Made by a program: the position numbers and the translations under genes
Notes under the pieces: model-generated
Told to the model about the DNA's origin: nothing
What the model saw: the letters and a program-made list of their open reading frames with translations, nothing else
Databases searched by the model: none
NCBI RefSeq assembly: GCF_001461695.1
Contig: NZ_AUTC01000055.1
Span: 124,001 to 188,000, forward strand
Direction: 5' to 3'
Length of the DNA: 64,000 nt
Origin: Sinorhizobium fredii USDA 205
Lineage (GTDB): Bacteria > Pseudomonadota > Alphaproteobacteria > Rhizobiales > Rhizobiaceae
In this document: piece by piece, positions 1-8,147 of the stretch
Layout: every line of letters starts with the position of its first letter
Position numbering within the stretch: position 1 is the stretch's first letter

Positions 1-1
1 C

Positions 2-1027
2 CTCTCGAGCGTGATGTTCATCACCACGGCGAACACGCTGAACATTCCGCCCCCGCTGATGGACCGCATGGAAGTCATCCGCATTGCCGGCTACACCGAA
101 GAGGAAAAGCTGGAAATCGCCAAGCGGCACCTGCTGCCGAAGGCGATCCGCGACCATGCGCTGCAGCCGAACGAATTTTCCGTGACGGACGGCGCGCTGA
201 TGGCGGTCATCCAGACCTACACGCGCGAGGCGGGCGTTCGCAATTTCGAGCGCGAGCTGATGAAGCTTGCCCGCAAGGCGGTGACCGAGATCCTCAAGGG
301 CAAGACCAAGAAGGTCGACGTGACGGCTGACAACGTCAACGACTATCTCGGCGTGCCGCGCTTCCGCCATGGCGAAGCCGAGCGCGACGACCAGGTGGGC
401 GTGGTCACGGGTCTCGCCTGGACCGAGGTCGGCGGCGAACTGCTGACGATCGAAGGCGTGATGATGCCGGGCAAGGGCCGCATGACGGTCACCGGCAACC
501 TGCGCGACGTCATGAAGGAATCGATTTCGGCCGCGGCATCCTATGTCCGCTCGCGTGCGATCGATTTCGGCATCGAGCCGCCGCTTTTCGACAAGCGCGA
601 CATCCACGTGCACGTGCCGGAAGGTGCGACGCCCAAGGATGGTCCGTCCGCCGGTGTTGCGATGGCGACGGCGATCGTTTCGGTGATGACCGGCATTCCG
701 ATCCACAAGGATGTGGCGATGACCGGCGAGATCACCCTGCGTGGTCGCGTCCTGCCGATCGGCGGTCTGAAGGAGAAGCTGCTGGCGGCTCTGCGGGGCG
801 GCATCAAGAAGGTGCTGATCCCCGAAGAGAACGCCAAGGATCTTGCCGAGATCCCGGACAATGTGAAGAACAGCCTCGAAATCATCCCGGTTTCGCGGAT
901 GGGCGAGGTGCTCGAGCACGCATTGACGCGGCGTCCGGAACCGATCGAATGGGACCCGGCAAGCCACGCCGGCACCATTTCGCCGGTCGATTCGCAGGAC
1001 GAGGCGGGAGCCTCGATCGCCCACTGA
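2..1027 (+). CDS. lon: ATP-dependent Lon protease, C-terminal part (5' end outside window)
   Basis: Lon is a cytoplasmic AAA+ serine protease that degrades misfolded and regulatory proteins. The reading frame is already open at the window edge, so the N-terminal and Walker regions lie upstream. What is visible is the end of the AAA+ module (sensor-1 region [11 protein letters not shown], then [11 protein letters not shown]), the alpha-helical lid, and the complete proteolytic domain. The catalytic Ser lies in PKDGPSAG (codon 647-649) and the catalytic Lys in [11 protein letters not shown] (codon 770-772). The C-terminal tail is acidic and poorly conserved, as is normal. A GTG at 11 is an internal Val codon, not a start. 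Gene order lon-hup is common in proteobacteria. A strong intrinsic terminator follows at 1088. Confidence 0.97.
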   Translation, partial: LSSVMFITTANTLNIPPPLMDRMEVIRIAGYTEEEKLEIAKRHLLPKAIRDHALQPNEFSVTDGALMAVIQTYTREAGVRNFERELMKLARKAVTEILKGKTKKVDVTADNVNDYLGVPRFRHGEAERDDQVGVVTGLAWTEVGGELLTIEGVMMPGKGRMTVTGNLRDVMKESISAAASYVRSRAIDFGIEPPLFDKRDIHVHVPEGATPKDGPSAGVAMATAIVSVMTGIPIHKDVAMTGEITLRGRVLPIGGLKEKLLAALRGGIKKVLIPEENAKDLAEIPDNVKNSLEIIPVSRMGEVLEHALTRRPEPIEWDPASHAGTISPVDSQDEAGASIAH

Positions 1028-1087
1028 TAAGGCCCAAAAAGGGCGGGGACTGTGTCCCGCTTGCGCCCTTTGCCGAGAAAAACGGAG

Positions 1088-1118
1088 AAGACCGGCCATT
1101 TGCCGGTCTTTTCTGTTG
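1088..1118 (+). terminator. intrinsic terminator after lon
   Basis: Perfect 9-bp stem (AAGACCGGC at 1088-1096 pairing with GCCGGTCTT at 1102-1110), a CATTT loop and a T-rich tail TTCTGTTG. It lies 60 bases after the lon stop and separates lon from hup. Confidence 0.8.
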
Positions 1119-1247
1119 TAAAAGCACCCTCCAAGCCTTGCATTTCAAGGGATTCGGCGCAATTGGGAATGGCAAGACGTGGGCGTGCGCAAGCGGCCCC
1201 GGCTTAAGACGACAGTCGTTTCGAACCAATATGAAAGGGGTGGAAAC

Positions 1248-1520
1248 ATGAACAAAAATGAGCTCGTGTCTGCCGTTGCCGAGAAGGCCGGTCTTTCCAA
1301 GGCCGATGCGTCTTCCGCTGTTGATGCAGTGTTTGAGACCATTCAGGGCGAACTGAAGAGCGGTGGCGACATCCGCCTCGTAGGCTTTGGCAACTTCTCC
1401 GTGACCCGCCGCGAAGCGAGCAAGGGCCGCAACCCGTCGACGGGTGCGGAAGTTGACATCCCGGCACGCAACGTGCCGAAGTTCACGGCCGGCAAGGGCC
1501 TGAAGGACGCCGTCAACTAA
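1248..1520 (+). CDS. hupB: DNA-binding protein HU
   Basis: This 90-residue histone-like protein is the usual size for HU. HU dimers bend and compact DNA in the nucleoid. The N-terminal helical dimerisation part (MNKNELVSAVAEKAGLSKAD) is followed by the signature GFGNFSVTRREASKGRNPSTG and the DNA-binding beta arm with the R-N-P motif. The ATG at 1248 is chosen over an upstream in-frame start because the family begins MNKNELV and a purine-rich GAAAGGGGTGG ribosome site precedes it. It follows lon behind a terminator, so it has its own transcription unit, ended by the hairpin at 1658. Confidence 0.97.
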   Translation: MNKNELVSAVAEKAGLSKADASSAVDAVFETIQGELKSGGDIRLVGFGNFSVTRREASKGRNPSTGAEVDIPARNVPKFTAGKGLKDAVN

Positions 1521-1824
1521 TCGGACGCGTTTAAGGTCCGCAAGGACTTCGACGATGCCCGTACGGCCTGGTGGCAATGCCATCGAGGCCGCAAACAGGT
1601 TCATGTTCCATCTGCCGTGTTGTCTCCGCTTCGGAGAAACGTCGGCAGGTTGATTGGGGCCCGGTCGATCCGGGCCTCTTTTCATTTCAACCGCCGCTGT
1701 CATTGGGCTGTTACAGGGCGGTTGCACAAGCCTCCCATCCGGACTGCGCGAACCGCCGATTCCGGATGCCACCGCGGTGTCGGAATGCCTGATCCCCGGG
1801 CGCGCGCCGCGACAGGAGGGACAA
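1521..1824 (+). other. intergenic region between hup and the phytase-like gene
   Basis: About 300 bases without a convincing gene. It holds small hairpins (TCCGCTTCGGA near 1626) and the hup terminator at 1658-1688. The last 130 bases should hold the promoter of the next gene, but I see no clear sigma-70 hexamers. Confidence 0.5.
1658..1688 (+). terminator. intrinsic terminator downstream of hup
   Basis: Stem GGCCCGG (1658-1664) and CCGGGCC (1670-1676) with loop TCGAT, followed by TCTTTTCATTTC. It lies 137 bases past the hup stop, so the hup mRNA would carry a structured 3' UTR. Confidence 0.7.
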
Positions 1825-4020
1825 ATGAGGGCTTTTTCCATCACCGCTGCATTGGCGACAGCGCTGGCCGCATCGACGGCGCCCGCCGCTCAGGCCGAAC
1901 AGGTCTTTAATCGCATCGCTTCCTTTGCCGTCGCCGGCAACCTGCCCGAAGGCGCCGACCGGAACGCGCCGACATCGGCGGAAATCATCACCGCCACCGA
2001 AGACGGCAACACGCTCATCTATACCGACAGCCCCGGCAAGCGCATCGGCTTCATCGACGTCAGCGATCCACGAGCGCCGAAGGCCGGCGGCGTCGTCGCG
2101 TTCGATGGCGAACCGACGTCGGTCGCCGTCGCCGGAGCGAAGGCGCTCGTCGCCGTCAACACGCGCGAAAGCTTCACCAAGCCCTCCGGCCTGCTTGCCG
2201 TTGTCGATGCTGCGACCAAGAAGGTCGACGCCACCTGCGATCTCGGCGGCCAGCCGGATTCCGTCTCGGTCAACAAGGATCGGACGCTCGCGGCGATCGC
2301 CATCGAGAACGAGCGCGACGAGAAGGTCAACGACGGGCAAATCCCGCAGATGCCGGCCGGTGATCTGGTGATCCTGTCGCTGAAGGACGGCGCCGCAGAT
2401 TGCGCGACGATCAAGCATGTGACGCTGACCGGTCTTGCCGAAGTCGCCGGCGAAGACCCGGAGCCGGAATTCGTCGCCTTCAACGGCAAGGACGAAATTG
2501 CGCTCACGCTGCAGGAAAACAATCACATCGTCATCATCGACGGCAAAACCGCGACCGTGAAGGCGCATTTCTCCGCCGGTACGGTCGATCTCAAGAGCGT
2601 CGACGCGAAACGTGACGGTGCCATCGCCTTCAACGGCGAACAGGCCGGCCGCAAGCGTGAGCCCGATGCGGTGAAGTGGCTCGACGACAACCGCCTGGTG
2701 GTCGCCAACGAGGGTGACTACGAGGGCGGCGCCCGAGGCTTCACGATCTTCGACGCGACCGGCAAGGTCCTGTTCGAGTCCGGCCCAAGCTTGGAACATG
2801 CCATCGCTGCGATCGGCCACTATCCGGAAAAACGCTCCTCGGCGAAGGGCATCGAGCCGGAAGGCCTGGAAACGGCGCAGTACGGTGACGACAAGCTGTT
2901 CTTCGTCCTCTCCGAGCGCGCCTCGATCGTCGGCGTCTACAGGGACACCGGCGCTGACCCGGAATTGCTCCAGCTTCTGCCGTCCGGCATCTCCCCCGAA
3001 GGCGCCGTCGCCATTCCCGGTCGGAATCTGTTCGCGACCGCCAATGAGGTCGATCTCGTGGAAGACGGCGGTGCGCGGGCACATGTGATGATTTATGCGC
3101 GCGGCGAAGGGGAGGCCGCCTACCCTCAGCTTCGCTCCGCGGAGAAGGACGGGCTGCCGATCGGCTTCGGTGCGCTTTCCGGCCTCGCGGCGGTGAAGGA
3201 CAAGCCGGGCTTCCTCAGGGCGGTAAATGATTCCGTCCTTTCGTCGCAGCCGACGATCTTCACGATCGACGCGACTGAGAAGCCGGCGCTGATCACCGAG
3301 GCGCTGCCGATCACCCGTGATGGCGCGCCTGCGCAAAAGCTCGACATCGAAGGCATCGCGAATGACGGCGAAGGCGGGTTCTGGCTGGCATCCGAGGGCA
3401 ATTCGGACAAGCTCTACAGCCACGCGCTCTTCCACGTGAACAAGAAGGGCGAAATCAAGCAGGAGATTGCTCTCCCGAAGGAACTCAGCGCCAACGAGAT
3501 CCGCTACGGCTTCGAAGGCATAACGACCGTGGGCGAGGGGGATGACCAGGTCCTCTGGATGGCGGTCCAGCGCGAATGGAAGGACGATGCGAAGGGCTTC
3601 GTCAAGCTCGTCTCCTACAAGCCGGCGACGGAAGAGTGGGGCGCGGTGCGCTATCCGCTCGACAAGTCCAAAGCCGGCTGGGTCGGTCTTTCGGAGATCT
3701 CCGTCCATGGCGACTACGTCTATCTCATCGAGCGCGACAATCTGATCGGCGAGGCGGCGAAGCTCAAGAAGCTCTACCGTGTCGCGCTCGCCGATCTGAA
3801 GCCCGCCAAGCTCGGGGCCGAACTGCCGGTCGTCAAGAAGGAAGAGGTGCGCGACCTCATTCCCGAGCTGAAATCGCTGAACGGCTATGTGGTCGACAAG
3901 GTGGAAGGCTTCACGGTCGACGCGGCTGGAAACGGCTACGTCGTCACGGACAATGACGGCGTCGACGACTCGTCCGGCGAGACCCTGTTCTTCTCCATTG
4001 GCGCAATCGACGCGATGTAA
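1825..4020 (+). CDS. exported esterase-like / phytase-like beta-propeller protein
   Basis: The 731-residue product begins with a signal peptide (MRAFSITAALATALAASTAPAAQA, cut near residue 24) and is therefore probably periplasmic. The first ~400 residues are repeats of a 'choice-of-anchor' type propeller (IGFIDVSDPRAP, FVAFNGKDEIALTLQENNHIVIIDG). The last ~300 residues resemble the esterase-like domain of phytase family proteins (LSGLAAVKD, LDIEGIAND.GGFWLASEGN, YGFEGITT). The start is the ATG at 1825, preceded at correct spacing by GGAGGG; an in-frame start 57 codons upstream gives no signal peptide. Substrate is unknown; a phosphoester hydrolase is possible, but no catalytic residues can be assigned. 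It stands alone, closed by the terminator at 4041. Confidence 0.85.
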   Translation: MRAFSITAALATALAASTAPAAQAEQVFNRIASFAVAGNLPEGADRNAPTSAEIITATEDGNTLIYTDSPGKRIGFIDVSDPRAPKAGGVVAFDGEPTSVAVAGAKALVAVNTRESFTKPSGLLAVVDAATKKVDATCDLGGQPDSVSVNKDRTLAAIAIENERDEKVNDGQIPQMPAGDLVILSLKDGAADCATIKHVTLTGLAEVAGEDPEPEFVAFNGKDEIALTLQENNHIVIIDGKTATVKAHFSAGTVDLKSVDAKRDGAIAFNGEQAGRKREPDAVKWLDDNRLVVANEGDYEGGARGFTIFDATGKVLFESGPSLEHAIAAIGHYPEKRSSAKGIEPEGLETAQYGDDKLFFVLSERASIVGVYRDTGADPELLQLLPSGISPEGAVAIPGRNLFATANEVDLVEDGGARAHVMIYARGEGEAAYPQLRSAEKDGLPIGFGALSGLAAVKDKPGFLRAVNDSVLSSQPTIFTIDATEKPALITEALPITRDGAPAQKLDIEGIANDGEGGFWLASEGNSDKLYSHALFHVNKKGEIKQEIALPKELSANEIRYGFEGITTVGEGDDQVLWMAVQREWKDDAKGFVKLVSYKPATEEWGAVRYPLDKSKAGWVGLSEISVHGDYVYLIERDNLIGEAAKLKKLYRVALADLKPAKLGAELPVVKKEEVRDLIPELKSLNGYVVDKVEGFTVDAAGNGYVVTDNDGVDDSSGETLFFSIGAIDAM

Positions 4021-4040
4021 GCGCCGGCCAGGAGAAAACG

Positions 4041-4080
4041 GAGAGGCCGGGACATGACGTCCCGGCCTCTCTTGTTTCTT
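4041..4080 (+). terminator. strong intrinsic terminator after the phytase-like gene
   Basis: Perfect 13-bp stem (GAGAGGCCGGGAC at 4041-4053, GTCCCGGCCTCTC at 4059-4071), 5-base loop ATGAC and tail TTGTTTCTT. It sits between convergent genes. Confidence 0.88.
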
Positions 4081-4105
4081 GTCTATGCTCGGCCAGCCTG
4101 CACAA

Positions 4106-4579
4106 TTAGCGCGCGGCAGCGATGTCGGCGTCGTCCTCCGCTTCCTTGCGTTTGCGGATTTCATCGGTCTTGTCGACGAGCTTGCCGACGATGCCGTAGA
4201 GCTGATCGAGTTGCTCGTCGTCGAGTGCCGAGAAGATTTCCTCGAGAAGTTGCTTGCGCGGATGTTCCGCCGCCATCAGGACGGCCCGGCCGGTCTCGGT
4301 AATGGAGACGATCTTGGCGCGACGGTCGTCTGGATCGGGCTTGCGCATCACCAGGCGGTCACGCTCCAGCCCGTCGATCGCCTCCGTTACGGTTCTCGGG
4401 GCGAAGTTCAGCGCGCAGGCGATGTCGGTGGAGCGGCAGGGGCCGAGCTTGCTCAGGAAGAACAGGAACTTGCTTCGGGCAAGCGACACACCTTCCTCGG
4501 TCATCGACTCGTTTACCAGGCGATGGACGCGATGATAGAGTTCGAACAGTTTGTCGGAGACTTCGAATGTCGTCTTCAT
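4106..4579 (-). CDS. MarR family transcriptional regulator
   Basis: A 157-residue dimeric winged-helix regulator of the MarR family. Core features are an N-terminal dimerisation helix (KLFELYHRVHRLVNESM), the recognition region (CRSTDIACALNFAPRTVTEAIDGLERDRLVMRKPDPDDRRAKIVSITETGRAVL) containing the family DxRxx wing (DPDDRRAK), and a C-terminal dimerisation helix. I start it at 4579 (MKTTFEVSDK) rather than the ATG at 4609, because the latter lies inside a perfect inverted repeat that looks like the regulator's own operator (4604-4620). The signal or gene it controls cannot be read from sequence; the neighbouring chemoreceptor is on the same strand upstream but has its own terminator. Confidence 0.88.
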   Translation of the reverse strand: MKTTFEVSDKLFELYHRVHRLVNESMTEEGVSLARSKFLFFLSKLGPCRSTDIACALNFAPRTVTEAIDGLERDRLVMRKPDPDDRRAKIVSITETGRAVLMAAEHPRKQLLEEIFSALDDEQLDQLYGIVGKLVDKTDEIRKRKEAEDDADIAAAR

Positions 4580-4603
4580 GAACACCGTTGAGTAATGGTG
4601 AGG

Positions 4604-4620
4604 TGCCATGTCAAATGGCA
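4604..4620. promoter_or_regulatory. inverted repeat, candidate MarR autoregulatory operator
   Basis: TGCCAT-N5-ATGGCA is a perfect 6-bp inverted repeat, 25 bases upstream of the preferred marR start. On the minus strand its centre spells TTGACA, which could be the -35 hexamer, so binding would occlude the promoter. Size and position fit MarR family operators; the assignment is inference. Confidence 0.5.
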
Positions 4621-4689
4621 GTCGACCTATATTTAGTTATGATCACGGTGTTTGTCGACAAGAACCTCCTAATTCATACTGAAAAGGCC

Positions 4690-4728
4690 TTCCTAGAAAA
4701 GAAACGGCCCCCGGATTCGAGGGCCGTT
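4690..4728 (-). terminator. intrinsic terminator of the chemoreceptor gene
   Basis: Stem AACGGCCC (4703-4710) and GGGCCGTT (4721-4728). On the minus strand it is followed by TTTCTTTTCTAG, a proper U-rich tail. It lies 38 bases beyond the receptor stop codon. Confidence 0.8.
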
Positions 4729-4766
4729 GAACTTGCGAGGCGAAGAATTGGTCCTGGCCAGTACGA

Positions 4767-6596
4767 CTAGGCGGCGCAGCGCCGTCCCGTGGCCCAGCCA
4801 TGCCCGGTAGTTTCAGCCAGCGTGAACCGGCCGATCAATTCACGCAGGCGGCCGGCCTCCTGTGCCAGGGTCGCGCTGGCGGCATTGGCTTCCTCGACCA
4901 TCGCGGCGTTCTGCTGCGTCACCTGATCCATCTGGTTGACCGCCATGTTGACTTCGGAAAGGCCGGCGGACTGCTCCTGGGCCGAAACGGCAATCGCGTC
5001 CATATGTTCGTTGATGGTGACGATGAGGCTCTCGATCGTGCGCAACGCCTCGCCCGTTTCGCGCACGAGCCGAACGCCGCTTTCGACCTCGTTCGCCGAG
5101 TTGCGGATAAGCTCCTTGATCTCCTTGGCCGCGTTGGCCGAGCGCTGGGCGAGCTCGCGCACCTCCTGGGCAACGACGGCAAAGCCCTTGCCGGCATCGC
5201 CGGCGCGTGCCGCTTCGACCCCTGCATTGAGCGCCAGGAGGTTCGTCTGGAAGGCGATCTCGTCGATGACACCGATGATGTTCGAAATCTGGCTGGAGGA
5301 ATGCTCGATCCGTCCCATCGCGTCGATCGCGCCGGAGACGATTGCGCCGGACTTGCGGGCACTGTCGTTTGCCTGGCCCGCCACGACGCGCGCTTCATTG
5401 GTGCGCTTCGAGGAGTTGGAGACGTTGACGGTGATCTGATCGAGCGCGGCGGCGGTTTCTTCGAGCGAGGCCGCCTGCTGTTCGGTCCGCCGCGACAGAT
5501 CGTCGGCACTGTGGCTCACTTCGCGGGCGCCGCCGTCGATGCTGTTCGAACTCGCCGCGACGGCAGAGAGCGTGCCGGCGAGCTCGGCGACCGCCTGGTT
5601 CAAGTCGTGCCGCAGCGGCTCGAAGTCCGGCGCGAAAGCGTCGTCGAGTTGGAAGGCAAGGTCGCCGCTCGCCAGCCGCCGAAGCCCGCTTGCAAGCCCG
5701 GCCGTCGCATCCTCGAGGCGCCGCTGCGCCGCCGCTTCGGCTTCCTCGGTCACCCTCTGCCGTTCGGTTTCGGATGCGGCCCGCTGGAGGCGGGTTTCCT
5801 CCTCGAGCTTGTGATTGGTGATCGCTGCCTGACGGAAGACTTCGACGGCACGCGCCATCTCGCCGATCTCATCCTTGCGGCTGCCATAGGGAATGCTGCT
5901 TTCCGTATCGCCTCCGGCAAGCTTCGCCATCGAGGCGGTGATGATCCGGATCGGGCGGGCGACGCCGCGCACGGCATAGGCGATTGCGCCTAGAACGACG
6001 AAGGCGGCAAAACCGATGACCACGATTTCGATCGTGATAGCCTGCTCGTGCGTCGCGGCGCTTGCGGCAACGGCGGCGTCCGCACCGGCAAGGTTCGAGG
6101 CAAGCACCGTGTCGATCGCTGCATCGACGGTCTTTTCGGCTGCCGCCATCTCGACCTTGAAGACACTCTGGGCCTTCATGTTCTCGAGATTGTTGGAATA
6201 TTTCAGCATGCTGTCCGCTTGCGACAGATAGGCCTGATAGGCCGTATGCACCTTGTCGAGCGCTGCCTTGTCGGTATCCGATGTCGCGAGGGCCGCGTAG
6301 TCTTGCGAAAGCTTGTGGAAACCGGCGACCGTCTCGGCGATGACCTTTTCCGCCCGTTTCTTCTCGAACGGCGTCAGCGAGATCAGGTGGCGCGCGAAAG
6401 CCATCCGCGTGTCCGAGAGCTGGGTTTCGAGGGCGCGCGCCAGCGAGACGCGCGGCAACCAGCTGGCGGCGAGCTCGTTGTTCCGATCGTTCAACATGCG
6501 AATGCCGTTCATCGAGGAAAGGGCAAGTGCTGCGACGATGGCGACGACCAGAACGAAAAGGCCGATCAGCGTGTGCGAGATTTTCAGGCGGGACAT
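4767..6596 (-). CDS. methyl-accepting chemotaxis protein
   Basis: A 609-residue inner-membrane chemoreceptor. The order is: short cytoplasmic start, first membrane helix (about residues 8-29), a ~160-residue helical periplasmic sensor of the four-helix-bundle type, second membrane helix (about 188-210), HAMP linker ([17 protein letters not shown]), coiled-coil adaptation segments and the highly conserved hairpin tip ([20 protein letters not shown], then [19 protein letters not shown]), which contacts CheA and CheW. It has no recognisable CheR-tethering pentapeptide at the C-terminus. The ligand is unknown. CCGGAG lies 6 bases before the ATG. No other che genes lie nearby, as is usual for dispersed rhizobial receptors. 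Confidence 0.93.
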   Translation of the reverse strand: MSRLKISHTLIGLFVLVVAIVAALALSSMNGIRMLNDRNNELAASWLPRVSLARALETQLSDTRMAFARHLISLTPFEKKRAEKVIAETVAGFHKLSQDYAALATSDTDKAALDKVHTAYQAYLSQADSMLKYSNNLENMKAQSVFKVEMAAAEKTVDAAIDTVLASNLAGADAAVAASAATHEQAITIEIVVIGFAAFVVLGAIAYAVRGVARPIRIITASMAKLAGGDTESSIPYGSRKDEIGEMARAVEVFRQAAITNHKLEEETRLQRAASETERQRVTEEAEAAAQRRLEDATAGLASGLRRLASGDLAFQLDDAFAPDFEPLRHDLNQAVAELAGTLSAVAASSNSIDGGAREVSHSADDLSRRTEQQAASLEETAAALDQITVNVSNSSKRTNEARVVAGQANDSARKSGAIVSGAIDAMGRIEHSSSQISNIIGVIDEIAFQTNLLALNAGVEAARAGDAGKGFAVVAQEVRELAQRSANAAKEIKELIRNSANEVESGVRLVRETGEALRTIESLIVTINEHMDAIAVSAQEQSAGLSEVNMAVNQMDQVTQQNAAMVEEANAASATLAQEAGRLRELIGRFTLAETTGHGWATGRRCAA

Positions 6597-6867
6597 GGCA
6601 ACTCCGGAATAGCGTCCGCGATTCTTGGTGAACTGTTCCGGCTCTTGATCATCATGACCGAGCGGATGCCGAAGCAGGAATCATTCCGGTGCTGAAATGC
6701 CCAAGGGCGTTTCCACCGGGAAAACTACCGAGCGAGGTATTACAAATCCGCTAATCGGCGGGCAGATATGTCGCGCCTGGACAAGCATGTGGCTTTACCC
6801 ACAGCTGAGATTTGGCCGTAGCCGCGAGCGCCATTGACGAGCCTGGTAGGTCCGACCATGGTCGGTC

Positions 6868-8147
6868 ATGCCCTTCCGATTTGTTCATACCGCAGATCTC
6901 CATCTCGATTCGCCCTTGCGCAGCCTGGCACTGCGAAACGAGGAGCTTGCCGGGATCGTCCGGGGCGCCACCCGCAATGCGCTGGTGCGCATCGTCGATC
7001 TCTGCATTGCCGAAGGGGTCGATGCGCTGCTGATCGCGGCGATCTCTATGACGGCAATCAGACCTCGATGAACACGGCGCTGTTCCTCGCGGGCGAGCTT
7101 CGCCGTCTCGACGAGGCGGGCATCCGGACTTTCATCATCCGCGGCAACCATGACGCCCAGTCGCAGGTGACGCGCGAATTGACGCTGCCGCCATCGGTCC
7201 ATGTTTTTCCGGGGCGCGGCAAGCCGGTTCTCGCCAAGACGCTGGAGAACGGTAGAACCGTTCATGTCCACGGCATGAGCTTTGCCGACCCGCACGCGCC
7301 GGAAAGCCTGCTGCCGCATTTCCATCCCCCCGTCGCCGATGCCATCAACATCGGCATGCTGCACACGAGCCTCGCCGGCTCCGCGGGCCATGATCCCTAC
7401 GCGCCCTGTAGCGTTGCCGATCTAGAGCGCCATGGCTACGACTACTGGGCCCTCGGCCACGTTCACCAGCGGCAGGTCCACAGCGTCAAACCATCTATCG
7501 TCATGCCAGGCATGCCGCAGGGCCGCGATATCAACGAATCGGGGGTGAAAGGCATCACGCTCGTCACGATCGATGACGACGGCGCGGTGGCACTGGAAGA
7601 GCGGCCGGTCGGCGCGGCGGTGTTCGAGCGGGTCTCGATCGACCTGACGGCGACCGCGGACTGGCGAGACATGCTCGATGTCGTTGGCCGGCATCTCGCC
7701 CTGCTTCGAAGGGGCCTGCCGGAAGCCGATCTCATCCTGCGGATCACGCTGACGGGGACGACGCCGCTTTCCTGGCGCCTGCGGCGGGATTTCGATCTTC
7801 TGCAGGGGGAACTGGCGAATATCGCAGCCGGGTTCGGCCGATGCTGGGTGGAGAAGGTCGAGACCCTGTTTGCAGGCTGCAGCCAGCATGCAAACCGCAT
7901 CGCTGTCGATCCGATCGGCGAACTGACGGCGCTCGTCGAGAACGAGGTGTTGTCGGCCTTTGCCTTCCGCGCCGACATGCGCGCCGTTGCCGAGGAACTG
8001 CTGCCGCATCTGCCGGCCGAGCTGCGGCGCCTGCTCGCCGCCGACGAGGGGATGCTCGATGATCTCGTGGAAAACGCAGCGCTCTCGGGAAGCGCCGATG
8101 TCCTGTCGCATCTTCATGGCCGCGGCGCCGTCGAGGGCATCGACTGA
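6868..8147 (+). CDS. SbcD/YhaO-like DNA repair exonuclease (metallophosphoesterase), frameshifted as given
   Basis: Two reading frames together encode one ~426-residue calcineurin-like phosphoesterase. The first frame (6868 to about 7038) gives the metal motif HTADLHLDSP. Then LLIA should run into GDLYDGNQ, but the second metal motif GDxxD is read only one frame over. The later motifs GNHD, HTSL and GHVHQRQ follow in that second frame. The break is explained exactly by loss of one G (GCGGGCGAT expected, GCGGCGAT at 7036-7043). Intact, it would be the nuclease subunit of a Mre11/SbcD-type complex with the overlapping ATPase gene downstream (TGATG at 8145-8149). The partner remains full length, so a sequencing error or very recent mutation is more likely than an old pseudogene. 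Confidence 0.85.

Noticed and set aside
949..1251. 100-codon plus-strand frame overlapping the end of lon and the lon-hup gap
   Set aside because: It overlaps lon out of frame and spans the lon terminator; no family resemblance.
6790..6805. TTTACCCACAG resembling a DnaA box upstream of the SbcD-like gene
   Set aside because: One mismatch to the TTATNCACA core, single copy, no origin context.
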